Assembly (NCBI GenBank): GCA_023666665.1
Contig: JAMPBN010000001.1
Span: 364,505-428,504, forward strand
From: Prevotella sp.
GTDB taxonomy: Bacteria > Bacteroidota > Bacteroidia > Bacteroidales > Muribaculaceae
Length of the DNA stretch: 64,000 nucleotides
Direction of reading: 5' to 3'
Position numbers and translations under genes: made by a program. Shown here one piece after another: positions 1 to 13,400 of this stretch. The stretch's first letter is position 1. Every line of letters begins with the position of its first letter. The notes beneath the pieces are model-generated. The model saw only the letters and a program-made list of their open reading frames with translations. It was not told the origin of the DNA and did no database searches.

Positions 1-517
1 GCTCAGTCTTCATAACCGATATTTCATTGTGGTGGAGGGCGGTGTGAGCAACGCAAACTCGCGTCCCGAGGGTATGAACTATACTTACAAATCGCCCATA
101 TCACCATATTTTAAAATTGGTTTAGATTATAACTTCTTCTATAACAGCGACTCCCGCTATCAAGTCTACCTTTTGGCTCGCTACGGCATCAGCCGGTTTA
201 AATATTCCATTCTTGATGCGGAGGTAACCAACTCATATTGGGATTCCACCACATATCCCGATTTTCCTACCCAGACAACCACCTCCGGATTCATTCAAAT
301 CGGTGCCGGCATTCACGTAACTCTTTGGGGGCCGATTGCTATGGGCTGGAACTTCAAGTATCAGAGGGTAGTGCATCACTCAGCCGAAACCTACGGTGCC
401 CCCTGGGCGGTTCCGGGCATGGGAGTCCGTAACTCCGAGCTTGGCATCTCCATCTCGCTCATCTACACCATCCCCCTCCACGCCCCAATAGACTTGGAAG
501 AAGCCAAAAAGAAATAA
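1..517 (+). CDS. DUF6048-like outer-membrane beta-barrel protein, 5' end missing
   Basis: The reading frame is already open at base 2 and runs to a TAA at 515-517, so the gene begins before the window; a GTG at 29 is probably internal. The visible 170 or so residues are rich in alternating aromatic and polar residues (FKIGLDYNFFYNSD, YLLARYGISRF, FIQIGAGIHVTLWG), the pattern of amphipathic beta strands in an outer-membrane barrel. The sequence resembles the DUF6048 family of Bacteroidales from memory; no function is known for that family. The C-terminus ends in a charged EEAKKK tail. It converges on the next gene with only 6 nt between stop codons. Confidence is high that it is a gene, moderate for the family. 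Confidence 0.7.
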   Translation, partial: LSLHNRYFIVVEGGVSNANSRPEGMNYTYKSPISPYFKIGLDYNFFYNSDSRYQVYLLARYGISRFKYSILDAEVTNSYWDSTTYPDFPTQTTTSGFIQIGAGIHVTLWGPIAMGWNFKYQRVVHHSAETYGAPWAVPGMGVRNSELGISISLIYTIPLHAPIDLEEAKKK

Positions 518-523
518 CTTCGG

Positions 524-4657
<4,134 letters not shown>

Positions 4658-5802
4658 TCGCGCATAAAGTCCATATAGGGGGCAATGTGGGCAAAGTAGC
4701 GGCGATAACCGTCACAAAGATAATTGATTGCCTCCCCTTCGGGAGTTCGGGCAATGCGGTTTTTAGGGCACTCGCCATTGCAGGCGAACAGCCATTTGCA
4801 TTCGCGGCATTTCTTTGACAGGGTCAGACGCTTTGCCGCGCCGAAAGCCTGCTGCTTGGGCGAGGTCATCATTTCGATGAAAGTATTGTTGCGCAGATTG
4901 CCGAGGAAATATTCCGGAAACACGAAATGGTCGCAGCAATACACGTTGCCGTTATGCTCCATCACGGCGGCGTGGCCGCACTCCTTGTCGAGCGTACAAA
5001 CCCCCGGAGGCATTCCGCACCAGTTGGCCAGCGTGGAGTCAAAAATCTGCACGAAAACCTTGCCAACGTCTTCCTTGACCCAGAGGTCGAATACGCGGCA
5101 AAGAAATTCGCCCCACTGCTCGGGGCTCACGGTAAAGTCGGCCAACTTGCCGCGCTCAATCGGCGAGGCAATGTCGTCGTCGGCAGTCAGGCGCTCCACG
5201 ATGGGGGTAAACTGGATATATTTGCAGCCGATAGACTTGAAGAAGTTGTAGAACTCCTCGGGGTGGTCGGCATTGTAGTCGTTGATTACCGCCATCGCGT
5301 TCCACTCCACGCCATGGGAGTTGAGCATTCTGACGGCCTGCATCACCTTGAGGAACGAGGGTTTGCCGTCGCGGGAACGGCGATATTCGTCGTGAAACTC
5401 CTGCGGGCCGTCAATGCTGAGACCCACGAGCCAGTTGCTCTCGCGCAAAAAGCGACACCACTCCTCGGTGAGCATAGTGCCGTTGGTTTGCAAGCAGTTG
5501 AGCACGCGGCGATTGCCGCCATATTTTTTTTGTAGTTCAACAGCTTTTTTATAGAACGAAAGTGGGCGGAGCAGAGCTTCGCCGCCGTGCCAGGTAAAGT
5601 TGACATCGTCGGCAGTCTGCGCCTCAAAATATCGTTTGATATAGAGTTCGAGCATTTCGTCGCTCATATACGGACGTTTTTCGTCGGGGTCGTAAAAGCG
5701 GCGCTTGTCGAGGTAGTAGCAATATGAGCAGGCAAGGTTGCAGGCGGAGCCTACGGGCTTTGCCATAACATAAAGTGGTTTGGAGTCGAAAGGGTTGTTC
5801 AA

Positions 5803-5868
5803 GGGGTTAGGCGTTAGGCTTTAGGTATTAGAATTTAGGAGATTAGGGGGAGGAGTTGGGAGGGTTCG
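5803..5868. repeat. Degenerate GTTAGG/TTAGGAG tandem repeat, gph-anSME junction
   Basis: A run of imperfect 6-8 nt units of the type GGGTTAGGCGTTAGGC and TTTAGGTATTAG. It fills the gap upstream of the radical SAM gene and continues into the 3' end of gph, where the opposite strand encodes the last residues of that protein (SQLLPLIS). Same family as the repeats at 9697, 12261, 14036, 15875, 17147 and 47193. Confidence 0.75.
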
Positions 5869-6485
5869 GAAATGATGTTTTCGGCGAGGAACTGACGCAA
5901 TTCGCCGATGGGGCGGAAACCCCAGGTCACCCCGACGCTCGCCAGGCAGGCCCTGCGGGCGGTTTCCATATCGATGCCGCTATCGCCAACGTAGATAACG
6001 TCGGCTTTGGGGGTTGGTACGTCGCGCAACACGCCGAATACTATCGACGGGTCGGGCTTTGCTGGGATACCGGGACGCATACCGTGGACCGCCTCAAAGG
6101 GAAGGCGTGGAAAGAAGTGGGCAATCAGTGCCGAAGTGGCAGCCTGATATTTGTTGGAAGCCACAGCAAACTTCACCCCCTTGGTCGCCAGGTCGTAGAG
6201 CAGGTCCTCTATGCCGGGATATGGGCGCGTGTAGTCGTAGAGATGTCGGTCGTAATATCCCTGAAAAATTTCGCGCACACGAGCTACAGTAGCTGCATCG
6301 CGATGGTCAACCGGCAATACGCGCTCAAGCAGACGACCCACTCCGTTGCCCACGAAAAAGGGATAGCTGGAGATTTCGTGGGTGGGAAAGCCGCATTGTG
6401 TCAGTGCGTGGTTCGCGGCGTGGGCAAGGTCGTCAATCGTATTGAGCAGAGTGCCGTCGAGGTCAAAGATTACGAGTTTTTTCAT
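5835..6485 (-). CDS. gph: HAD-family phosphatase, phosphoglycolate phosphatase-like
   Basis: A 216-aa haloacid-dehalogenase enzyme. The nucleophile motif FDLDGTLLNT is at residues 8-17, motif II is in VASNKY, the motif III Lys is in PAKPDP, and the motif IV acidic pair is in YVGDSGIDME. The helical cap after motif I (TIDDLAHAANHAL) is that of the Gph/PGP group, which dephosphorylates 2-phosphoglycolate formed in DNA repair. Pyrophosphatase or sugar-phosphatase relatives cannot be excluded. It starts 9 nt after the M16 peptidase gene. The C-terminal residues are encoded by a short tandem repeat and are probably not part of the conserved fold. Confidence 0.82.
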   Translation of the reverse strand: MKKLVIFDLDGTLLNTIDDLAHAANHALTQCGFPTHEISSYPFFVGNGVGRLLERVLPVDHRDAATVARVREIFQGYYDRHLYDYTRPYPGIEDLLYDLATKGVKFAVASNKYQAATSALIAHFFPRLPFEAVHGMRPGIPAKPDPSIVFGVLRDVPTPKADVIYVGDSGIDMETARRACLASVGVTWGFRPIGELRQFLAENIISEPSQLLPLIS

Positions 6486-6494
6486 TGCTAATCG

Positions 6495-7721
6495 TTAAAT
6501 GGTTAGGCTCCGCAGAGGAGCGGCGGCAAGATGTTGGGCGGCATCGCGGAGCGCCTGCGGTGTAATTGCGGCAATGAGCTCTGTGGTCGCGGCAAGCGAG
6601 GGAAGGTTGAGGCCGTGGAGCAATGCCCGTCCGCAATTGGTGGCCAGTTGCTCCTTGTTGTCAAGTCCCAGAGTGAGTTGGCCGAGATATTGGCGCTTGT
6701 AGGCGTTGAGCTGCTTTTCGGTCAGCAGCTTGTCGGCAAAGCGGTTAAGTGTGTTTTGCACGAGCCGGCAGCAGCGCTTGCGGTCATCGTGGTCGCAGCC
6801 AAAGTAAATGGTCATCATTCCGCAGTCGCTCATCAGCGCGGCGGAGGCCTCGACGGTGTAGACGAGTCCGCGACGTTCGCGTAACTCAACGTTGAGCAGT
6901 GCGTTCATCCCCGGGCCACCGAGAATGTTGGTAGCCAGCGCAATGGCATGACGGTCGGGAGAATGAAGACCGCCAACCGGCACTCCCATTACCGTGTGGC
7001 TCTGATGATGTGTATTTCCGGCAAAGCGCTCTGTGGGAGGACAGGGATTCGGCGCAACCCTTATGGGCATTTCGCCTTTCAGCGGCAGTGAGGCAAATGC
7101 TTTTTCGGCCACGCCAATAACGCGGTCAGGGCGTTCGGAGCCGAGATAGAAAAACACCCCTGCCGAGGCCGTGAATGCATTTTCAAGCCAGCGGCGGCAA
7201 CGCTCAGAGTCAATTGAATCAACGCTGGTGCGGTTGCCGAGAATGTTATGCGCCATGGGGTTGCCGGCAAAGACCATTTCGTCGAAAAGGTCGTAGGCGG
7301 CATCCATTGGCGAGTCGAGATATGAGTCAATTTCGTCGCATATGACTTCGCGCTCCAGGTCGATCTTGCGGGTCGGGAACACCGACTCCGAGGCAAGTTC
7401 GCCAATCAGCATGCACGCCCGGCGGAAGTTTCCGGCAGGCATTGCGGCATAGAGGGTGGTTTCCTCTTTAGTGGTAAACGCGTTAAGCTCGCCGCCAACG
7501 GCCTCCATGCGGGAGTTGATGTAGGAGTCAGTTCGCCGGGTAGTACCCTTGAAGATTGTGTGTTCAACGAAGTGGGCAAGTCCGAAGTCTTGGGCCACAA
7601 CCTCATCACGCGACCCGGCGTTTACCGTCAGGCCGCAAAATTCTGTGGTCGAAGCCATACGGATGCACACAGCCCGCAGACCGTTTGGCAACGTAGCGAT
7701 TACTTGGTCGGTTCTACCCAT
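6495..7721 (-). CDS. M16-family zinc metallopeptidase
   Basis: A 408-aa pitrilysin-type (M16B-like) peptidase. The inverted zinc motif HFVEH is at residues 50-54, and the distal Glu ligand falls in the LEREVICDEIDSY segment about 75 residues later. The C-terminal half carries the RERRGLVYTVEA segment typical of the non-catalytic domain. The length fits a complete single-chain half of the clamshell enzyme; such proteins usually act as dimers or processing peptidases. No signal peptide is seen, so a cytoplasmic location is likely. The start overlaps the end of ispG by 22 nt, which points to translational coupling within the purE-ispG run. Confidence 0.88.
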   Translation of the reverse strand: MGRTDQVIATLPNGLRAVCIRMASTTEFCGLTVNAGSRDEVVAQDFGLAHFVEHTIFKGTTRRTDSYINSRMEAVGGELNAFTTKEETTLYAAMPAGNFRRACMLIGELASESVFPTRKIDLEREVICDEIDSYLDSPMDAAYDLFDEMVFAGNPMAHNILGNRTSVDSIDSERCRRWLENAFTASAGVFFYLGSERPDRVIGVAEKAFASLPLKGEMPIRVAPNPCPPTERFAGNTHHQSHTVMGVPVGGLHSPDRHAIALATNILGGPGMNALLNVELRERRGLVYTVEASAALMSDCGMMTIYFGCDHDDRKRCCRLVQNTLNRFADKLLTEKQLNAYKRQYLGQLTLGLDNKEQLATNCGRALLHGLNLPSLAATTELIAAITPQALRDAAQHLAAAPLRSLTI

Positions 7722-9208
7722 TCACCGTTTGCTTTTATCAGGTTAACAAGATGTGAGATAGCCTCTTCTTGCGGAATGTTGCGTTCCACGCACTCCTTGC
7801 GGCGGTAGAGACTGATGCGTCCCACTCCCGCTCCGACATAACCGTAGTCGGCATCAGCCATTTCGCCAGGGCCGTTGACTATACAGCCCATTACTCCGAT
7901 TTTAAGGCCTTTAAGGTGACCGGTAGCGGCTTTTACGGCCTTGAGCGTTGTCTGGAGGTCAAACATTGTGCGTCCGCAGCTCGGACATGATATAAACTCC
8001 GTCTTGGAGATGCGAAGCCGCGCAGCCTGCAGAATATTCAGCGCAAGCGCGGTGGTGTCAATGCCGGGAACGTCAATCCAAATGCCGTCTTGCAAGCCGT
8101 TGAGCAGCAGTGTGCCGAAGTCGGCAGCTGCTTTCAGTGCCAGGTCGGGATCAGCGGGGTCATAGCCCAGCCTCACAATCACCGGGGCATCGTTGCCTTG
8201 ACGCAGAAGAGCGTGGCGCTGAGCCTGAATGTGGCCAACGCGGTTTGCGTGGTCGGACGTCAGAATTATGGCGTTGGCGGGAATTTCATCCAATCCCCAA
8301 ACCAAGGGATATGGCGACCGGAAAGAACCCAGGCGTTCGGGAGCCAAGGGATTGTAGCCGGGAGCGTATTCAAAGTCAATCTGCGGGGCATTTGCAGCCT
8401 TGGCTATGTGGCCAAGGAGCGCCCGGGCTACCGGAACCTCCCTCTCGGGGTCTTCGCTAAGGCTCACTCGGATTGTGTCGCCAATTCCCTGATAGAGCAG
8501 CGCCCCGATGCCCACGGCCGATTTGATGCGACCGTCCTCGCCGTCGCCGGCTTCGGTAACGCCCAGGTGCAGAGGATATTCGAGTCCCTCCTTGGCCATA
8601 GTGGCAACCAAAAGGCGCACGGTGAGAACCATCACAACGGTGTTGGAAGCCTTGATGCTGATTACGACCTGGTGAAAATCGTGTTTTGCGCAGATGCGGA
8701 GAAATTGCATTGCGCTTTCGACCATACCCTCGGGGGTGTCGCCATATTCGTCCATAATTGCGGGCGACAGCGAGCCGTGGTTCACGCCGATGCGCAGCGC
8801 CACGCCGCGCCGCTTGCACACGTCGAGCAGCGGCAGGAGCGCTTCCTCTATATTCTTGCCGGGGCGGCAGAAATTCCCCGGGTTTATGCGCACTTTGTCA
8901 ACGCTCTCGGCGGCAGCCAACGCGGCAGCGGGGTTGAAATGAATGTCGGCAACGAGCGGCACGTTGACCTGCGGGTACATCTGAGCCATAGCCTCGGCCT
9001 CGCGCACGCCCTGAGCGGTGAGCCGCACCAGGGCGGCTCCGGCATCGGCAATGCGGCGAATTTGCGCCACTGAGGCGGGAATGTCGGTAGTGGTGGTGTT
9101 GGTCATACTCTGCACCGCAATGGGTGCATTGCCGCCGATTTCCACTTTGCCGCCAACTATGACCTTACGGCAGTTGCGTCGTCGGCAGTTTATCAGGTCC
9201 ATTGTCAT
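7700..9208 (-). CDS. ispG: 4-hydroxy-3-methylbut-2-enyl diphosphate synthase IspG (GcpE)
   Basis: A 502-aa enzyme of the MEP isoprenoid pathway that reduces MEcPP to HMBPP. The TIM-barrel half begins at IGGNAPIAVQSMTNT and includes VRINPGNF and GVNHGSLS. The Fe-S domain carries CPSC near residue 408 and GCIVNGPGE. The protein is longer than the roughly 370-aa E. coli form because of an insertion of about 110 residues between barrel and Fe-S domain, as in plant and Bacteroidota enzymes. That insert looks shorter than in the roughly 600-aa Bacteroides forms I recall. Its ATG overlaps the purE stop in an ATGA. The second MEP gene, ispH, lies at 50.5 kb. Confidence 0.95.
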   Translation of the reverse strand: MTMDLINCRRRNCRKVIVGGKVEIGGNAPIAVQSMTNTTTTDIPASVAQIRRIADAGAALVRLTAQGVREAEAMAQMYPQVNVPLVADIHFNPAAALAAAESVDKVRINPGNFCRPGKNIEEALLPLLDVCKRRGVALRIGVNHGSLSPAIMDEYGDTPEGMVESAMQFLRICAKHDFHQVVISIKASNTVVMVLTVRLLVATMAKEGLEYPLHLGVTEAGDGEDGRIKSAVGIGALLYQGIGDTIRVSLSEDPEREVPVARALLGHIAKAANAPQIDFEYAPGYNPLAPERLGSFRSPYPLVWGLDEIPANAIILTSDHANRVGHIQAQRHALLRQGNDAPVIVRLGYDPADPDLALKAAADFGTLLLNGLQDGIWIDVPGIDTTALALNILQAARLRISKTEFISCPSCGRTMFDLQTTLKAVKAATGHLKGLKIGVMGCIVNGPGEMADADYGYVGAGVGRISLYRRKECVERNIPQEEAISHLVNLIKANGEWVEPTK

Positions 9209-9711
9209 ACCTTGAATTTGTAAGATACTTCCGCGAGTTCGGAGTTAGCTTTAACGATTTTGTCGCTCAGGGTGGCGCGATATGCGGCGAAGCGTTCTGC
9301 CAAAGCGGCATCGCTAAGCGCGAGCATCTGCACGGCAAGCACTGCAGCGTTCATTCCGGCATTTATGCCCACGGTAGCAGTGGCGATGCCCGGAGGCATC
9401 TGCACGATGCTGAGGAGCGCATCCACGCCGCCGAGCGAGGAGCTTATGGGGAGTCCGATGACCGGCAGGGGGGTCATTGCGGCAATCACTCCGGGGAGTG
9501 CTGCGGCCATTCCGGCAGCAGCGATTATAACCTTGATGCCGCGACCGGCGGCATTGCGGGCAAACTCCTCAACTTGCGAGGGAGTGCGGTGAGCCGAGAG
9601 CGCGTTCATTTCAAACGGCACTTCCATGGCTTCGAGAAAGTCTGCGGCTTTGCGCAGAATGGGCAGGTCACTGGTGCTGCCCATAATTATGGAGACTTGG
9701 GGATTGGGCAT
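9205..9711 (-). CDS. purE: N5-carboxyaminoimidazole ribonucleotide mutase PurE
   Basis: A 168-aa class I PurE that moves the carboxyl group of N5-CAIR to C4 in purine synthesis. Diagnostic segments are IIMGSTSDLPI (residues 8-18), NALSAHRTP (active-site SAHR) and AAAGMAAALPGVIA. The start at 9711 gives the N-terminus MPNPQVS. These first codons lie in a GGGATTGGGCATTGGGC-type tandem repeat that continues upstream, so the true start is not marked by a conserved leader. First gene of the purE-ispG-M16-gph-radical SAM run. Confidence 0.94.
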   Translation of the reverse strand: MPNPQVSIIMGSTSDLPILRKAADFLEAMEVPFEMNALSAHRTPSQVEEFARNAAGRGIKVIIAAAGMAAALPGVIAAMTPLPVIGLPISSSLGGVDALLSIVQMPPGIATATVGINAGMNAAVLAVQMLALSDAALAERFAAYRATLSDKIVKANSELAEVSYKFKV

Positions 9712-9801
9712 TGGGCGTTGGGTATTAGGTATTAGGAGTTAGTAGTTAGGAGTTGGATGAGGAAAATTTACTCCTAACTCCTCACTCCCAGCTCCTAACT
9801 T
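9697..9801. repeat. Head-to-head degenerate short tandem repeats upstream of purE
   Basis: Units such as ATTGGGC, GTTGGGTATTAGG and TTAGGAGTTAG run from inside the purE start to about 9756. After an AT-rich spacer the same units appear in inverted orientation (CTCCTAACTCCTCACTCCC, about 9770-9800). The two arms can pair as a long imperfect hairpin. Same family as the other six repeat tracts in the window. Confidence 0.8.
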
Positions 9802-9811
9802 AATAAATTTT

Positions 9812-9875
9812 AAGGGCTAAAAGTTATCGTGTAACCTTTAACCCTTGAATTTCAAAATTCGCTGAGCGAATTTTG
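9812..9875 (-). terminator. Two inverted repeats downstream of rplS
   Basis: Directly after the rplS stop, 9853-9875 is a perfect 10-bp stem with a 3-nt loop (CAAAATTCGC / GCGAATTTTG). Further on, 9812-9826 pairs with 9832-9846 (13 of 15 positions). Neither is followed by a clean U-run on the minus strand, so the termination role is an inference. Confidence 0.4.
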
Positions 9876-9878
9876 TGT

Positions 9879-10262
9879 TCAGCCGATAACAATCTTAGCG
9901 TCCTTTTCCCACTCTTTGGTACGACGGTCTTTAATGCGAGCCTTCTTACCGGTGAGGTTGCGGAGGTAGTAGATCTTGGAGCGACGAACTTTGCCGTATT
10001 TGTTAACTACGATAGAGTCGATGAACGGAGATTCCATAGGGAAGATACGTTCTACGCCGATGTTATCGCTGACCTTGCGAACGGTGAAGCGCTTTTTGTT
10101 GCCTTCGCCGGAGATTTTGATAACTACGCCGCGATACTGCTGAATACGCTCTTTGTTACCCTCTTTAATGCGGTAGGAAACGGTGATTGTATCGCCCGGA
10201 ACAAAGCGGGGATACTCTTTTTTTTGTGCAAATGCCTCTTCGGCAATTTTAATCAAGTCCAT
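9879..10262 (-). CDS. rplS: 50S ribosomal protein L19 (bL19)
   Basis: A 127-aa protein that is bL19 throughout: FVPGDTITVSYRIKEGNKER, QQYRGVVI, FTVRKVSDNIGVERIFP and the basic tail VRRSKIYYLRNLTGKKARIKDRR. It sits at the 30S-50S interface. It is monocistronic here, with a full promoter at 10350-10381 giving a leader of about 80 nt, long enough to hold a regulatory structure. The gene end is followed by inverted repeats. Confidence 0.97.
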   Translation of the reverse strand: MDLIKIAEEAFAQKKEYPRFVPGDTITVSYRIKEGNKERIQQYRGVVIKISGEGNKKRFTVRKVSDNIGVERIFPMESPFIDSIVVNKYGKVRRSKIYYLRNLTGKKARIKDRRTKEWEKDAKIVIG

Positions 10263-10349
10263 GTGACTAATTGATTATTAAGAGTTTAAACATCCCGAAG
10301 CTTAAACGCGCACCTCTTCGTCGCGCCAGCGGCTACGGATTATCGGGTG

Positions 10350-10381
10350 CAAAGTTACGGATTTTCTGCAACATACGCAAA
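10350..10381 (-). promoter_or_regulatory. rplS promoter
   Basis: On the minus strand: TTTG (10381-10378), a 20-nt spacer, then TAACTTTG (10357-10350), a full match to the Bacteroidota -33/-7 arrangement. Transcription should begin near 10346, about 83 nt before the rplS ATG. Confidence 0.75.
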
Positions 10382-10418
10382 AATCGAACCTAAAACTTTC
10401 AAATTTTGTTATTGAGTT

Positions 10419-13400
10419 ATGACCAACGTTTCAACAGACCCGCAGAGGGTGATAATTGACGGCTGCACGGCGGCCACTTATATTGCTTACGCGCTGAGCG
10501 ATGTAGCAACGGTTTATCCTATCACTCCGGTTGCCAATATGGGCGACATTGCCGCCCGATGGGCTTTGGAGGGACGCACCAACGTGTTTGGGCGCACCAT
10601 GAAAGTTATGGAAATGGAGAGCGAGCTCGGTGCTGCCGGTGCCACTCACGGCTCGCTGTCGGCCGGTGTACCCTCTACGACTTTCACCTCCTCCCAGGGT
10701 CTGATGCTGATGATTCCCAATATGTACAAGATGAGCGGCGAATTGCTTCCGGCGGTGTTTCATGTCGGCTCGCGGTCGCTGGCTACTCATGCGCTGAGCA
10801 TTTTCGGTGACCATCAGGACGTGATGGCCACCCGCGCCACCGGTTTCAACTTCCTGGTGAGCAATAACGTTCAGGAGGCGGCCGATATGGCTTTGGTGGC
10901 GCATCTTTCAGCCTTGGAAGGGTCGCTGCCGATTGTGCACTTTTTCGACGGCTGGCGCACCGGCAATGAAATGAGCACCATAGAGTTGCCGGGCTACGCC
11001 CAAATCGCCGCGCTCACGCCGATGGACGCGGTGGAGCGTTTGCGCAAACGCGGTATGAACCCCAACGCGCCCAATATTCGCGGCACCGCACAAAACCCCG
11101 ACGTGTATTTTCAAAACCGCGAGGCGGCAAATTCGCTCTACGACGCATTTCCCGGCATCGTTGAGAAAAATATGGATAAAGTCGCCGCTCTTACCGGACG
11201 AAAGTACGGACTGTTTGACTACGTCGGAGTGCCCGATGCTACCAAAGTAATCATTGCAATGGGGTCAGCTTGCGAAACAATCACCGAGACAATTGAATAC
11301 CTGAACCGCAACGGTGCAAGAACCGGACTGGTCAAAGTGCGTCTGTTCCGGCCTTTCAGTGCCGACAAACTACTCGCCGCCATACCCGCAACGGCGCAGA
11401 CACTCTACGTTCTTGACCGCACCAAGGAACCCGGTTCGCAGGGCGAGCCGCTGCTGCTCGACGTGTGTACCGCCGTGCAGCAATCGGGCCGGCAGCTGAA
11501 AGTCATAGGCGGACGCTATGGCTTGAGCAGCAAAGACTTCTCGCCGGCAATGGTTGCCGCGGTGCTTGCCGCGGATAAGCGCTTCACCGTGGGGATAAAC
11601 GATGACGTTACCCACCTTTCGCTCCCCGTGAACCCGGAACTGCTCACGCGCCCCGACTCCCAAAAACGCTACCAGTTCTATGGTATGGGGTCAGACGGCA
11701 CCGTGGGGGCCACGCGCCAGGCCGCACAGATTCTCAGCGACCTCACCGGACAAACAGTTCAGGCTTTCTTTGAATATTCCGCCAAGAAATCGGGCGGCTA
11801 CACCGTCAGCTCCCTGCGTATGGACTCGGGTAAAATCCTTTCGGAATATGCCATAACCGGCGCTGATTACGTCGGCATAAACAAGGAACGCTACGTATAT
11901 CTCTTTGATATTGCACAACATCTGCAAAAGGGGAGCACGCTCGTGGTGAATACCTCTCGCGACTCTGCCGGACTCTCTGCAATAATGCCCGCAGAGCTGA
12001 TACAAGCTATTAAAGACAATAACGTAAAAGTCTACACCGTTAACGCTGAGGCCGTTGCCGTCAAGCATAATCTCGGAGTCAGAATCAACACGATTATGGA
12101 AGCAGTGTTCTTGAAGCTCTGCGGAATGGTTGACTACAAGCTGAGTATCGAAAAGCTCAAGGAGATTGTTTCATCAGCATATATCCACGAGGGTCAGGCG
12201 GTTGTCAACAATAACCTCGCCGCCATTGACGAGGCCCTGACCTCCATCACCGAAATAGAACTGTCCACTTCCCACTCCCCACTCCCCACTGCCCACCACC
12301 CACTCCGCCATTCCGCCACTCCGCTACTAAACCGCTTCGTCACCGAACTGGCCGAACCCTGTCTGCACCGCCGGGGCGACACGATTCCTGTCAGCGCCCT
12401 GCCGGCCGACGGATTCTGCCCGCTTGGAGAATCGGCATTTGAGAAGCGAGCCGTCGCGCTTAACATTCCGATTTGGACGGCATCGAAGTGCGTGGAGTGT
12501 ACGCTCTGTTCGCTCGTTTGCGCCCACGCGGCAATCCGTCCTGTTGTAATGACCGCCGATGAGGCTGCCAAGTCGGGATTTGAGACCGCACCGGCCAAAG
12601 GCTTTGACGGTATGCGTTGGCGCATTCAGGTTTACCCGCAAGACTGCACCGGCTGCGGCAGTTGCGCCACGATATGTCCCGGCCACGCGCTTGATATGCA
12701 GCCGATTGCTCCCAATTTGGAGCCGGAAAAGAAAAATCTCACCTTTGTAAAGAGTCTGGCGCCCAAGCCAAACCCGCTGCCACGCTTTTCGCTGCAGGGT
12801 TCGCAGCTTGAAACTCCGCTGTTGGAGTTCAGCGGCGCGTGTGGGGGCTGCGGAGAAACTCCCTACGTGAAACTGCTTACCCAGCTCTTTGGCGAGCGGC
12901 TTGTCATTGCCAATGCTACCGGGTGTTCCTCAATCTGGGGCGCGGATTTCCCCTCAATGCCATATTGCACCAACGCCGACGGCCACGGCCCTGCCTGGGC
13001 AAACTCCCTTTTTGAAGACAACGCCGAATATGGCCTCGGAATAGCCCTGGGACTGCAATCACGTCTTGAAAGCAAAGACTCCTCGCTGCCCGCAAAACCC
13101 TCGGTATGGGCCATTGGCGGCGACGGTTGGGCTTACGATATCGGCTACGCCGGTCTTGACCACGTAATTTCGCAAAACATTGACATCAATATCCTGGTGA
13201 TGGACACCGAATGTTATTCCAACACGGGCGGACAGATGTCGAAAGCCACACCGCTGAGCGCCGTGGCAAAATACGCGCCCCACGGAAAGCGCACGGTCAA
13301 GAAAGACCTCGGGCGAATGGCCATAACCTACGGCCACGTGTACGTGGGGCAGATTTCATTAGCGGCAAATCCGATGCAGGCAATCAAGGTGCTTCAAGAG

